A stretch of DNA of 64,000 nt from Neisseria elongata subsp. elongata (lineage in GTDB: Bacteria > Pseudomonadota > Gammaproteobacteria > Burkholderiales > Neisseriaceae). A model generated the notes under the pieces. It saw only the letters and a program-made list of their open reading frames with translations, did not search any database and was not told where the DNA came from. Positions 45,949-54,900 of the stretch are shown in pieces (the first letter of the stretch is position 1; the number at the start of each line of letters is the position of its first letter). The stretch lies in contig NZ_FOPS01000001.1 in the NCBI RefSeq assembly GCF_900113545.1, positions 1-64,000 of the forward strand. The letters are read 5' to 3'. The position numbers and the translations under genes are program-made.

Positions 45949-46445
45949 TTATTTTACCTTTTCAAAAACAATGGTTTTAAAGTCTTGTGATCTTATATTT
46001 TCGCCATCACTCTTATGAAATTTCAGTCGTTTAAACTCCTCCTTTAACGGACCATTATATTTTATCGGGCTAGTTCTGTTTCATTTGGAATTCCTCTTAA
46101 ATACTTATTGTTTGATGTGCCATTAATCACAATTTCTCCCCCTTTTTTTGTAATACGTGCTGCTCGTCTACCACTATATCCATCCAACAAAGAGGAATTA
46201 GCTGAATTGACTTGATTTACAATGCCACGCCCCTCACCACCTGCAAACCAGGGGTTTGCTCTATATCCAGTCTCCCAACTGTGCTTGCACATTCCGATGG
46301 CTGTTGTTCAAAATGGCGCCACGGTTGCCAATATTGAAATGGGAATATTGGATAACTGAAATCCCTGCGGCAGTAGGAGTTTGGATATTGGCCTGCGGGA
46401 TGTCGTTACCAGTTTGTATCATAGTAGGCTGAGACCTTTGCAAAA
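45949..46445 (-). pseudogene. TPS domain fused to a toxin tail (collapsed TpsA)
   Basis: From 46430 downward the minus strand matches the effector's TPS domain: QTGNDIPQANIQTPTAAGIS, FNIGNRGAILNNSHRNVQAQ, then after a frameshift NPWFAGGEGRGIVNQVNSAN and SSLLDGYSGRRAARI. It then jumps to an unrelated tail ITKKGGEIVINGTSNNKYLR, and after another frameshift IKYNGPLKEEFKRLKFHKSD up to IVFEKVK. The whole filament, some 2,300 residues, is deleted. The tail's stop sits 1 base before the immunity-like gene. Confidence 0.72.
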
Positions 46446-46560
46446 ATATTCTATTACCGAAATTTGACGCATAAAAGTGCGCCAAAAAATTTTTTAATTA
46501 ACTAAAACCTTTCTTATATTGAGCAAAAAGTAGGAAAAATCAGAAAGGTTTTTCATTTTT
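46431..46560. mobile_element. IS1106/IS5-family end fragment
   Basis: GAGACCTTTGCAAAAATATT is the terminal sequence of neisserial IS5-group elements. About 100 bases of AT-rich sub-terminal DNA follow (AAACCTTTCTTATATTGAGC, then AAAGTAGGAAAAATCAGAAA). No transposase remains. The insertion truncates the TPS-domain remnant at its 5' end. Confidence 0.6.
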
Positions 46561-46854
46561 GAAATGGTATTGAGTATAAAAATTAGTAACTTATCCTATG
46601 AAAAGGCCTCAGGTTGTTGGTGTACGGGGGCGGCTAGAGTGGCGATGATGCCTTGGGTGAAGGAGGCGAGGGCGGAGGTGGGCAGTAATGACAAGGAGAA
46701 TGGGATAAGGGGAAGAGGGAGCGGATATGTGGGTCATTATTCATGGTTTGTTCTGCGGGGGAGGCCGTCTGAAAGGAGGGAGAGGTTCAGACGGCCGGGC
46801 TTAATTGGCTCCGGGGAGTTTTAAGCCTGTGTGCGTAATTTAATTAGGGTTTGC
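46561..46854. other. no gene; DUS pair and purine-rich filler
   Basis: The open frame here (46564-46824) is Gly/Arg-rich low-quality translation with no family. A DUS pair, one arm of it, lies at about 46761-46797 (AGGCCGTCTGAA ... TTCAGACGGCC). Confidence 0.4.
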
Positions 46855-47142
46855 TTACTCTAAAATATAATTAAATTTTTCTTCGAATCCATAATCCTCA
46901 TCTTGTTTCTTAACTCTTTCTAGAACCTTTATTATTTCAATAAATGTGCTTTTTAACTGATTTTTTGAGAATATAGCATCTTTCCATACTAAAGTAATCG
47001 GTCGTTCTACATTTGTGCTTAATAAATCCCACAGAGCATCAAGATTGTTCCCATAATAATCTTGTATAGGAAATATTTTTGAAATTTGATTATGAAAATC
47101 TTGTTCCGTATAAATTTTACTACCGATAATCTCTAATTGTAT
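46855..47142 (-). CDS. barstar-family inhibitor, ATA at the start position
   Basis: A 95-codon frame: IQLEIIGSKIYTEQDFHNQI, FPIQDYYGNNLDALWDLLST, VERPITLVWKDAIFS, ending EEKFNYILE. The YYGxNLDALWD block is the hallmark of barstar, the inhibitor of barnase-type RNases, and its Asp residues plug the RNase active site. AGGAG lies 8 bases before an ATA codon where an ATG is expected (47142-47140), and an in-frame stop precedes it. Expression would need ATA or a downstream ATT start. It lies 11 bases after the stop of a barnase-like remnant. Confidence 0.72.
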   Translation of the reverse strand: MQLEIIGSKIYTEQDFHNQISKIFPIQDYYGNNLDALWDLLSTNVERPITLVWKDAIFSKNQLKSTFIEIIKVLERVKKQDEDYGFEEKFNYILE

Positions 47143-47153
47143 AAGTTATACTC

Positions 47154-47341
47154 CTATTTCCAAGTTCCAAACTGTGTTGCATAGATATAACGATCAGTTG
47201 TTATATAGCAATCCATCGTTGGAATATAACAATCTAGTACCAGTCTGGTTCGATCTTGGCATAGTGTTTATTAAGCCAATGTTCGCTTCATACCATATCC
47301 TACCCTATTTAGCAGGGAAAATATTCGTAGAATTTACAAAA
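47154..47341 (-). pseudogene. barnase-like RNase toxin tail, broken
   Basis: The minus strand reads VNSTNIFPAK, stop, GRIWYEANIGLINTMPRSNQ, then RLLYSNDGLLY, and after a frameshift TTDRYIYATQFGTWK and a stop at 47154-47156. This follows the C-terminal half of barnase (GRxWxEADI, RxLYSxDxLIYxTTDHY) closely. One nonsense codon and one frameshift inactivate it. Only the last 60 residues or so are kept; upstream DNA is boundary repeat. Confidence 0.75.
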
Positions 47342-47375
47342 TATTTCCCCTGTGTTGCCTATATGGATGTGGAGG

Positions 47376-47560
47376 TAGGCTGCTTTTGTCTGATTGCTGA
47401 GGCAACTGGTTAAAAGAAAGGCCGTCTGAAACGGTTTTCCTGTTTTCAGACGGCCTCTTAGCTCAAACCTTGAGAACCGCATACGTGCGTTTCTCACACA
47501 TTCTGCTTATTGAGCTTAGATTTCATATGGGCTACGGATTGCTCATGATTCATGGTTATT
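47376..47560. repeat. cassette boundary repeat R1
   Basis: CTGCTTTTGTCTGATTGCTG, a DUS pair (47419-47456), then TTAGCTCAAACCTTGAGAAC and CGCATACGTGCGTT. Copies are at 49599-49680 and 51082-51250. On the minus strand the distal part encodes the end of a small protein (QSVAHMKSKLNK), the same end as the gene at 51205. The core is about 85 bases and roughly 85-90 percent alike between copies by eye. Confidence 0.75.
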
Positions 47561-47670
47561 CTCCTTTTCTAGTTTGCAAGTTGCGGTTATTTAGAACAAG
47601 ATTTAATTCAGTCATAAGCTTCTCATGATGAAAAAATGTAAACATGGTTTTCTATAACTTATTCTATTAA

Positions 47671-48189
47671 TTATGTATTCAATAAACTCAAATCATCATT
47701 TGTTGGAATTGTAAGGTGATTTTCATTATTTCTAAATTCCCCATTAACATATTCTGAGAATGCACATGTTTTGCAGCAATAAACTAATCTATTAGTCTTA
47801 ATTTCCTTCAATAAATCAAAACCATAGGTGCCATGGCAAATATTACATTCCATATCTGGTTCTTGAAATAATAAATAAATTCTCTAAAAAATTTTGTAGC
47901 GATTGATAAATATATGAATTATTTCTTTGCATGGAAATATCTATTTGCCGTTTAAGAGCTTTTAAATCGTAAAAACTAATTAGTGATTTTTTTATTGGAT
48001 AATTAGGGATATCTAAAATTTCTATATTCATAAATATAGAAATATTTGAACCGTGATCTAAAAATTCTTTCTCTAAACTAGGATAATCATGTAACCATTT
48101 AAGAATTAAAGTTGCGAGTAAGATATGATCTACATTATTACCTATACCCTCAATTTTTTCTTTTAAAGAAAGTATTATTTTTTTTGCAT
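47671..48189 (-). pseudogene. immunity-like gene broken by two frameshifts
   Basis: Three overlapping frames join into one protein of about 172 residues. The first begins at ATG 48189 (MQKK if one A is added) and reads IILSLKEKIEGIGNNVDHIL. The second reads MNIEILDIPNYPIKKSLISF to NFLENLFI. The third reads QEPDMECNICHGTYGFDLLK, LVYCCKTCAFSEYVNGEF and ends SLLNT. The third part has CxxC and CCxxC, perhaps a zinc knuckle. The first shift is in an A8 tract just after the start codon; nine A residues would restore the frame. It follows a toxin tail by 2 bases. Confidence 0.6.
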
Positions 48190-48191
48190 AA

Positions 48192-48473
48192 TTACTGCCC
48201 TTTCACTGGATATGTTGTGATTAAATTTCCCATTTCGTCAGTAAATATCTTAATATATCTAGTTGGTGTTCCTCCTTCCTTCAAACTAGTTATACCAATA
48301 TTCTTACCAGTATCGACTACGCGGACAAACTGACCGCCAGGGATGGCTGTTACTGGAGAGGATATCGTATTTCTACTTTGTAAAATAACTTTTAATTCAT
48401 TTGGAGTTATTGAAAAAATAGAACGGCTATTTTCAACTGACCTATAAAAATGGCCATTTATTAGGGTTAGCAT
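48192..48473 (-). pseudogene. toxin tail, BECR/EndoU-like ending
   Basis: The 93-codon frame reads INGHFYRSVENSRSIFSITP, NELKVILQSRNTISS, VVDTGKNIGITSLKEGG and ends TDEMGNLITTYPVKGQ. A final basic strand with ITTYP resembles the ends of BECR-fold RNase toxins. Upstream, in another frame, LSGGGNTYANP looks like a pretoxin linker, so the 5' part is frameshifted off. It has no start or secretion domain of its own. Confidence 0.55.
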
Positions 48474-48579
48474 AGGTGTTACCGCCGCCGCTCAAGCCGA
48501 TCAGTAAAGGAACAGTTTCCTAGTTTTTAGCCAACCTGTATTACATAATGGGGAGAATATCTTAAATAACCAAGCATCC

Positions 48580-49074
48580 TCAATCATAATTTAGAGAAAT
48601 TATTTTGTCAGAGTCTAATTCTGTTAATATGATTAACTTATTAATTTTATCTATTTTCCAGTCTGATATTATATCGGTAGATACTGAATTCTCTCTTGTG
48701 AAGTTTTTATCTGTAATGATTGCACCCAACGCATGAATAATACAAATTTTTTGATTCTCCAATAAATAAATATCAAAAAATATTCCATCTATATTTAGCA
48801 TGTTAACTTTTAAATTTTGTATAGAAATACAAAAAACAACTGAATCAAATCCAATAAAAATATTTTCATCATCAAATATTAATACTTTTGGGGGGATGCT
48901 TATACAGGAAACAGCTAATCCAATACCTATATTGAATTCTTTGTGAAAAGAAAGAATGAAACATCGATAAATCTCCTTTCCTTCCTCTTGTAGAATGATA
49001 TATTTTTGATAGGTGTTTATTAAATAGTCTTCTAACTCTCTTATGGAGTTATAAGGATATTTCGTTAATCTCAT
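48580..49074 (-). CDS. orphan immunity-like protein
   Basis: A 164-residue Ile-rich, AT-rich protein (MRLTKYPYNSIRELEDYLIN, VLIFDDENIFIGFDSVVFCI, ending LTELDSDKIISLNYD). The ATG overlaps the stop of an upstream toxin tail (TAATG). No family is recognised. It appears intact, so it may still protect against the matching toxin delivered by a neighbour. Confidence 0.6.
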   Translation of the reverse strand: MRLTKYPYNSIRELEDYLINTYQKYIILQEEGKEIYRCFILSFHKEFNIGIGLAVSCISIPPKVLIFDDENIFIGFDSVVFCISIQNLKVNMLNIDGIFFDIYLLENQKICIIHALGAIITDKNFTRENSVSTDIISDWKIDKINKLIILTELDSDKIISLNYD

Positions 49075-49145
49075 TATTTTGCTCCGTGCCTAAAGCGTCC
49101 TGTTGGTCCATATATTTCACCCGTTATGAGTCTGTTTCCATCCAT
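49074..49145 (-). pseudogene. toxin tail fragment
   Basis: Only the last 23 residues survive: MDGNRLITGEIYGPTGRFRH then GAK and a stop that overlaps the following immunity start. It is a recognisable tail because of the overlap, but too short to name a family. Confidence 0.4.
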
Positions 49146-49191
49146 ATAGTTTCAAATTTAGCGGGATACGGACTTAGCTAATGAACCAACA

Positions 49192-49428
49192 TCAACGAAT
49201 AGAAGGAATTTCTCCATTTTTAGAAACAAATATAGGCCAATTTCCAATAATAGATTTGTTTATATCCATTGTTTCTAAATATTCTTTTGACTGATATGGG
49301 AAAAACCACCCATCATCATTTTCTCGTGCATGGGATTCAACTATTAACAATGAAATTCCCATTTCTTGCTCTATTTGACTTAAAAAAGATACTGCGATTT
49401 TCTTTGCTTCTTGATAATTAATTATCAT
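49192..49428 (-). pseudogene. YrhB/Imm35-like immunity protein, C-terminally cut
   Basis: A 78-codon frame: MIINYQEAKKIAVSFLSQIE, ENDDGWFFPYQSKEYLETMD and IGNWPIFVSKNGEI. This is the YrhB/Imm35 pattern (helix, then a DxGWxFxYxSKxYLET strand pair, then GNxPIxVxK). Family members normally continue for a few residues after this point with a TG-type ending; here PSIR and a stop follow. ATG overlaps the stop of a toxin tail (ATGA). Confidence 0.65.
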
Positions 49429-49508
49429 GAAAATACTCCAAATTGAAAATGTTTTAAGATAGTAAAATTCACTTTTCCTCCTTTTTGTATTTGCCTATCA
49501 ATATACCT
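49425..49508 (-). pseudogene. toxin tail fragment
   Basis: YIDRQIQKGGKVNFTILKHF then QFGVFS and a stop overlapping the Imm35-like start. About 27 codons remain before boundary-type DNA begins near 49520. Confidence 0.4.
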
Positions 49509-49542
49509 TTTTGGACAACTGCGCTTTATGGCCCGCGCTGGA

Positions 49543-49680
49543 TCGGTGGCGTTAAACAAAGGCCGTACGAAACGTTTTTTTTGTTTTCAGACGGCCTCTT
49601 AGCTCGAACCTTGAGAACCGCATGCGTACGTTCCGCACATCCTACGTATTGAGTTTAGGTTTCATATGGGTCACGGCTTG
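49543..49680. repeat. cassette boundary repeat R2
   Basis: TCGGTGGCGTTAAACAAA, a DUS pair whose first arm has a mutation (AGGCCGTACGAA), then TTAGCTCGAACCTTGAGAAC and CGCATGCGTACGTTCCGCAC. It resembles R1 and R3 in the second half and the 45395 border in the first half, so it joins two boundary types. Confidence 0.7.
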
Positions 49681-50126
49681 CTTTCCAAATATGCTTTTAT
49701 TTCATACATTAGATTATTTATATTAGGGGAAACTACATTTCCTGTTTTTTCTATTACAAGTAGACAATTATATTTAATTGCCCAATCAATGGTTTTCTGA
49801 ATAAATTTAGTATAATCAAATCTTAAATCAAGTTCACACTCTATATCATCTGGCCAAACGGTAAGACTATTACCAAAATTATCACAAAACATGATTGCGT
49901 CTTTATCCCAAGACTCTTTCAATTTAAGCTGTTTTTTTGCTTCATTTATTATCGATAATAATATAACATTATTATCGATAAAATAATTTTCAAAACTTTT
50001 ATTCTCATTAAAATTCTGAAAACCATTAGATCGATACTCATCAAGTATGATATCTTTATTTGCATTAAATTTATTTCTGATAGCAGCTGATGGGATAAAG
50101 TAGTACCGATAATTCCAAATTGCCAT
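49671..50126 (-). CDS. orphan immunity-like protein
   Basis: A 151-residue acidic protein (MAIWNYRYYFIPSAAIRNKF, FCDNFGNSLTVWPDDIECEL, ending YEIKAYLESKP). The ATG lies 6 bases after the stop of a toxin tail with a good AGGAG site between. No named family is recognised. Its 3' end touches repeat R2. Confidence 0.6.
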   Translation of the reverse strand: MAIWNYRYYFIPSAAIRNKFNANKDIILDEYRSNGFQNFNENKSFENYFIDNNVILLSIINEAKKQLKLKESWDKDAIMFCDNFGNSLTVWPDDIECELDLRFDYTKFIQKTIDWAIKYNCLLVIEKTGNVVSPNINNLMYEIKAYLESKP

Positions 50127-50132
50127 TTTTAT

Positions 50133-50273
50133 TTACTCCTATAACGAGGTCTATTAACATTACCTGATTCATTCAAGACATCAATAGGATTTTTCCAATT
50201 AGTATTAGGAACGGGAAAGTCAACTTTTTTAAATTTTAATTCATGTATCCTTCCAAGCAAGCCGTAGCCCGCA
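50133..50273 (-). pseudogene. toxin tail fragment
   Basis: Forty-six codons: GYGLLGRIHELKFKKVDFPV, PNTNWKNPIDVLNESGNVNR and PRYRSK, then stop. It has a basic end and sits directly before an immunity-like gene. The start of the cassette is lost at a decayed DUS pair (about 50336-50372). Confidence 0.45.
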
Positions 50274-50383
50274 TTAAACCTGTGCAGGTAAGGTGTGCGC
50301 GGTACGCACGCACGCGAGCTTGAGTCTAATAAAAAAGGGCGTCTGAAACATTTTTCCAGCTTTCAGACGACTTTTGCCAAATA

Positions 50384-51079
50384 TTATCGGCAGCGGCTCA
50401 ATGCCAACCTTAAACCTGATCCGATTTTTTCAGGGCTGTTATCCAATGATAAAATTACATCGTCTGCATCAATGGCATCCCACGCTTCCAGCTTGACATG
50501 GCGGCTCGGGCTGATTTTCAGGCAGCCGTTGTGCAGCCAAATATCCCCGCTCATCATGTTTTTAAATAGGGCGCGTCTGGTTTTATAGCCCAAGTTCCCG
50601 CATAGGTTGGCAACCCAATCCTCATAGCGTTGCCGAAATTTTTCGGTATCAAAAAAATCTTGGTCTTCCAAACTGTCATAAACGAAAGTCCTGCTGTTTG
50701 CCAACGCTTGCAAGACCGTCGTACCTAAAGTTTCATTGTCGGTATACCGTTCGTAACTTCGGGTATTGCCGAGTTTGTCGGAAACGGCTGCTGTGGTTTG
50801 TGCGGCATTTTTGCCGAACTCCTGCGTTACTTCCCTTTGCAGGTTGATCTCTTTGGCAACCGCGTCTTTGTCGAAGCTGTTTTTCAGACGGCCTGAGTGT
50901 TGATCCGCAGTTTCGGTGTCGATGCCGGTGTAGATACGCGCTTCGGTTTCTTTGGCAGTCCTGCCTGTTCGGGCAAGTTGTCCCGCTTTGTCGGTAAGCT
51001 GCGCACCTCTGAGGGTGGTATCCCCGCAGCTTCGGATAATGGTTTTGCCGGCCGTACTGCCGACATGGGTGTGCCGGTG
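50384..51079 (-). pseudogene. effector pretoxin segment fused in frame to a CdiI (DUF1436)-like protein
   Basis: One open frame of at least 232 codons without an ATG start. It begins as effector filament (HRHTHVGSTAGKTIIRSCGD, TTLRGAQL) and jumps to the pretoxin (DTETADQHSGRLKNSFDKDA, EFGKNAAQTTAAVSDKLGNT). It then runs in frame into a CdiI-like protein (LQALANSRTFVYDSLEDQDF, LFKNMMSGDIWLHNGCLKIS, ending DNSPEKIGSGLRLALSRCR). The last block is typical of DUF1436 immunity proteins. The toxin between them is gone. A TTG at 50713 could start the immunity part alone. Confidence 0.7.
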
Positions 51080-51081
51080 GA

Positions 51082-51250
51082 CTGCTTTTGTCTGATTGCT
51101 GTGGTGGCTTGTTGAAAGAAAGGCCGTCTGAAACCGTAGTTATTGTTTCAGACGGCCTCTTAGCTCAAACCTTGAGAACCGCATACGTGCGTTCCGCACA
51201 CATCCTACTTGTTGAGTTTAGGTTCCATATGGGCTACGGCTTGCTGATTA
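51082..51250. repeat. cassette boundary repeat R3
   Basis: CTGCTTTTGTCTGATTGCTG, a DUS pair (51121-51158) and TTAGCTCAAACCTTGAGAAC. It is the closest match to R1 and lies nearest the expressed effector. Confidence 0.75.
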
Positions 51251-51438
51251 AAACCTGCTGCTTGGCGTTCAGCGGCTTTTTGTTTGGCTTGGCTAATGGC
51301 TTCATTTAAGCTCAAACCGCTTCTGACCACCAAATCAACGTAGTAAATCGGTGTGCGGTGTGATTGCGTAGTGGATTTACTGCGAATACGCAATTCCAAT
51401 GGCATGGTAGAAAGGCTGCCTGAAATGAAATATTTCAC
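51205..51438 (-). pseudogene. small C-terminal fragment of a phage/recombination-type protein
   Basis: A 77-codon frame: LSTMPLELRIRSKSTTQSHR, TPIYYVDLVVRSGLSLNEAI and SQAKQKAAERQAAGFNQQAV, ending HMEPKLNK. It resembles the C-terminus of a phage- or ICE-associated recombination protein ('hydrolase or metal-binding' family), but this is only an impression. Its last codons are inside repeat R3, so repeats R1-R3 are shards of this gene plus a DUS pair. Confidence 0.4.
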
Positions 51439-51489
51439 ATTAAAACATAGTTTTAATGTACGAAATTGAACTGCGTGGGCAACGCTTGC

Positions 51490-51570
51490 TATTTAACAAT
51501 TCGCGTTAATTGCACAGGCTACGCTGGCTCTATCTTTGTCAAACACGTTTTTCAGGCTGCCTGAATGTTA
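51490..51570 (-). pseudogene. effector pretoxin shard with Kingella/Simonsiella-type uptake word
   Basis: The minus strand reads HSGSLKNVFDKDRASVACAI, the counterpart of LSGSLKNIFNQAAVQSEL in the intact effector and of HSGRLKNSFDKDAVAKE in the 50.9-kb fusion. The DNA word is AGGCTGCCTGAA (plus strand, 51554-51565), not the Neisseria DUS. Only about 25 codons remain. Confidence 0.6.
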
Positions 51571-51610
51571 TTGCAGTAAATGCCAAAAAAGTTGCTCACG
51601 CTACTGCTTA

Positions 51611-51955
51611 TTAGCTACAAAGCGATTGCAAGTTTATTTGGATATGTGGTTTTATTCTTATGCTAAAACTACTAACATCGTTATTTTGTTTTAATTCAAC
51701 ATAAAGATATTCACTTATCTCATCATTTTTTATTTTCATTTCAATAATTTGCTCTAAATAATATGAGCAAATCATTCCAATAGATGAAAAAACTTTTATG
51801 GATACATACGGCAAAGCATATCCAAAGGCAATTTCAAAATTATTGATACCGTCATTTAATTTGAAAATAACACAACTTTCATCTTCGCTAATTACTGGTT
51901 CTTTTTCAAAAAACCACATTAACTCATCTGCGTTAAGTAACATATTTTCAGACAT
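51611..51955 (-). CDS. cognate immunity protein of the TpsA effector
   Basis: A 114-residue acidic protein (MSENMLLNADELMWFFEKEP, FEIAFGYALPYVSIKVFSSI, ending IRIKPHIQINLQSLCS). The ATG overlaps the effector's stop codon (TAATG), so it is translationally coupled and must be the partner of the C-terminal toxin. No family is recognised. It is expected to be cytoplasmic and to bind the toxin domain. Confidence 0.78.
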   Translation of the reverse strand: MSENMLLNADELMWFFEKEPVISEDESCVIFKLNDGINNFEIAFGYALPYVSIKVFSSIGMICSYYLEQIIEMKIKNDEISEYLYVELKQNNDVSSFSIRIKPHIQINLQSLCS

Positions 51956-54900
51956 TATTGTCCCCCTTTGGGAATTACTGTATTAAATACCCTTGTTCCG
52001 TTTGGTAATACTTGATATGTGGTTTCAAATTTTACAAACTTTCCACTTGGACCTGCAAACAACGATTCTCGAACTTCAAAATTACCGTATTGTGTAGAAA
52101 AAGTTCTGATGATGTTATTGTTATTTTGTGTAACATTTGAAAAGTGTTTGGTCAAGAGATTGCGTCCATAAGTATTATTAGGAACACCAAGTCTTTGCAT
52201 TGTCTGCAATAATTGAGCAGAGCGTGCAGCATTGTGAGAATTACTTGATACATTACCAAAAAGATAATTAAATTTACTTGGATCAATGACTGTATTTGTT
52301 GCCACCTTGTTCCCACTCTTCACCCCTCGCCCAGCGGTAACCGCAGCGACACCAAGTGTCATTGTATTTTCTAGAGCATTCCCATATTCAGGATGTGTAT
52401 AACCTATACGCCCCATGTGTACATAAGCCCATGAGTTCGGATCTATCTCCCCTGTCGCTAAATTCGCAGTCGATTCAAATATACCTATACCGCTATTTAA
52501 TGCAGCCTTACCAATATCTGTAACAACTCCAACTTTATAATCCCTTGATTGAGTAGGCGTTTTCCCAAAATAATTGTATTTATTGGCTAAATTGAAATCA
52601 CGAACATAATTTTGAATGTATTGTTTGTTGTAGTTCGGATTAGTGTAATGTTGATCTTGCTTGGGTAAATTGTTTGCTCCTAAAATTGAAATAATGGCGT
52701 CATCTGTACGGAAATTATCCGCTTTAGCTGTTGCGTAATCTACGGTTCGTTGCATATGCCGAATAATTCGCCCAAGTGCTTCTTCTCTTGAAATTTTCAG
52801 ACGAGAAGCCACTATATCTGCATATTGTTCTGCTAATTTATATTCACTCGGATGCAACTGCCGATTATGCCAATCTACATTCGCACCCACCACAGCACCA
52901 CCACTGCCACCAGTTGCATAGCCAATGGCTGCACCACCTAATGCATTAATTAATGTACCTGTACTACCAAGTTTTTCTTCGGCTTCATTTAAATGGGGAG
53001 CAGCTAGTGAAGTGCTACCACCCGCTAATGCACCACTTGCATTACCTGTCATCACCCCGCCAACGCCTGACTGCAAGAGAGCTCTTCCTATACCGCCTTC
53101 TTTCCATGTTTCGTAGGTGGTTTTATTGGCGGTTAAATATTGGTCTACTTGTTGGATAATTTGTACAAGTTTTGTGCGTTCAGTTTCATCACTTGTTTGA
53201 GCAAGTTTTTTTTCTGCATTTGCTTTAATGAGTGCAACAGTTTCATATTCTGAAACATTGCCTAATTTTTCAGATGCATTTGCAACAAGATTAGGCGCAA
53301 CTGTACCAAATTCTTTTGTTACTTGAACCTGTAAATCCAGCTCACTTTGCACCGCTGCTTGGTTGAAGATGTTTTTCAGGCTGCCTGAAAGCTCTTGAGC
53401 TGTTTCCGTTGTGGTGTCGGTATGGATTTGGGCTTTGCTTTCCTCCGCTGTTTTGCCCGTCAGTTGGATTTGTTTGTCTTCATCTGTAATGCTGATGTTT
53501 TGGGTATTGATGCCACTTCGGGTTACGCTGCTTTGACTGTCGCTGTCATTGCCATAACCCACTGAGGAACTTGTACCGTTTTTATCGGCTACGGTTTTTA
53601 AGTGACTTTCTTGCGGATTGTTTTGTTCTCCTTGTCCCAGTGTTTGACCGCTTACGGCAACACTTGCACCCAATCCAAAACTTTTGCCTTCGTAGCGGCT
53701 GTGGTTTTGAATGTCGCTGGCAGTAAGGGTGGCCGTCTGAAAAAGGTTTTTTCCTTTGTCTTCGGCACTCTTGCCGGAGGTGATGATGCCGCCCTTGAGG
53801 TCTGTGTTATCTCTGACTTTGATTTGATAGCCGTCTTCTCCGGCATAAATACCACTTTGCTCGGTTACGGAGGCATGGTCTGCTTTGACTTTGCTTTGGC
53901 TGTAACTGCCGCTTGCACTGAATCCGTAACCGACGGTAACTTGGACATTGCCGTTTTGCTGTTTGCTCTGATAGGTTTCAGTATCTTGAACGCTTTCTAT
54001 ATGCAGGTTGCGCGTATCTGCCTGTACGCCTTTGCCGATAAGCTGCGCACCTTTGAGGGTGGTATCCCCGCCGCTTCGGATGGTGGTTTTGCCGGCCGGA
54101 CTGCCGACATGGGTGTGGCGGTGGGTAGTACTTTCCCCTTGTCCTTTACCTTTGCCGAGATTTCCTCCAGCGGTAATTCCAAGACTGATGCCATCACCTA
54201 TTTGGACGGCTACGCCTGCATTCCAGCCACTGCTTTTGTTTTTGCTTTGCTCGCTGCCGTCCTGTTTGGCAGATTGGAGTTTGATATGGTTGTCGGCAAT
54301 GAGGGTGGTACCTGCATGGCCGATGACATCGGAACCTGTAATATTGATATTGGACTGCTCCCCGCCTCCTGTGGCCACAAGTGTGGTTTGCCCTTTGCCG
54401 ATAATTTGACTTGCTGCCGCTTCGGTGTAACGGCTTTTTTGCTCGTTACGACTTTTCTGTTCGCCGTAGGTAACGGACACACTGATACCGGAGCTTTGAT
54501 TGTTGTTTTGACCTTGTCCCGCACTGCTGCTTGGAGCAAATTGTTGTATTTGTTGGGCTGCTTGATAACCCTGCCATGCAGCATTGGCTGCAGCCATGGC
54601 ATTAACGCGTTTATTTTTACTTTTGCCCACATTTTGGGCTGCTTGTACGAAGTTTTGTGCAGCTTGGACAACCGGCACATTGAGGGCGACGGTGAGGCCT
54701 TTTTGTTCCTGGGTATGGACGTAGTCAGTGGCATACCGGTTGTTTGCGGACTCTACATCTATGCTTTTGGCAGTGACGGTATTGCGCCCCTCGGGGCTGG
54801 AGACGGTACTGCCGGTTTGTCGGTAGCGGTTTCCGGCAACTGTAACGGTGTCTCCATTCAGGCTGCCTATAATGCTGCCTGTATGGACAATATTGGTACG

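Noticed and set aside
46564-46824. Plus-strand frame of 86 codons beside the IS5-type end
   Set aside because: Arg/Gly-rich, crosses a DUS pair, resembles no protein; probably leftover non-coding DNA.
47376-51250. Spaced repeats considered as a CRISPR array
   Set aside because: Only three copies, about 2 kb apart, with genes between and DUS pairs inside; no short regular spacers and no cas genes.
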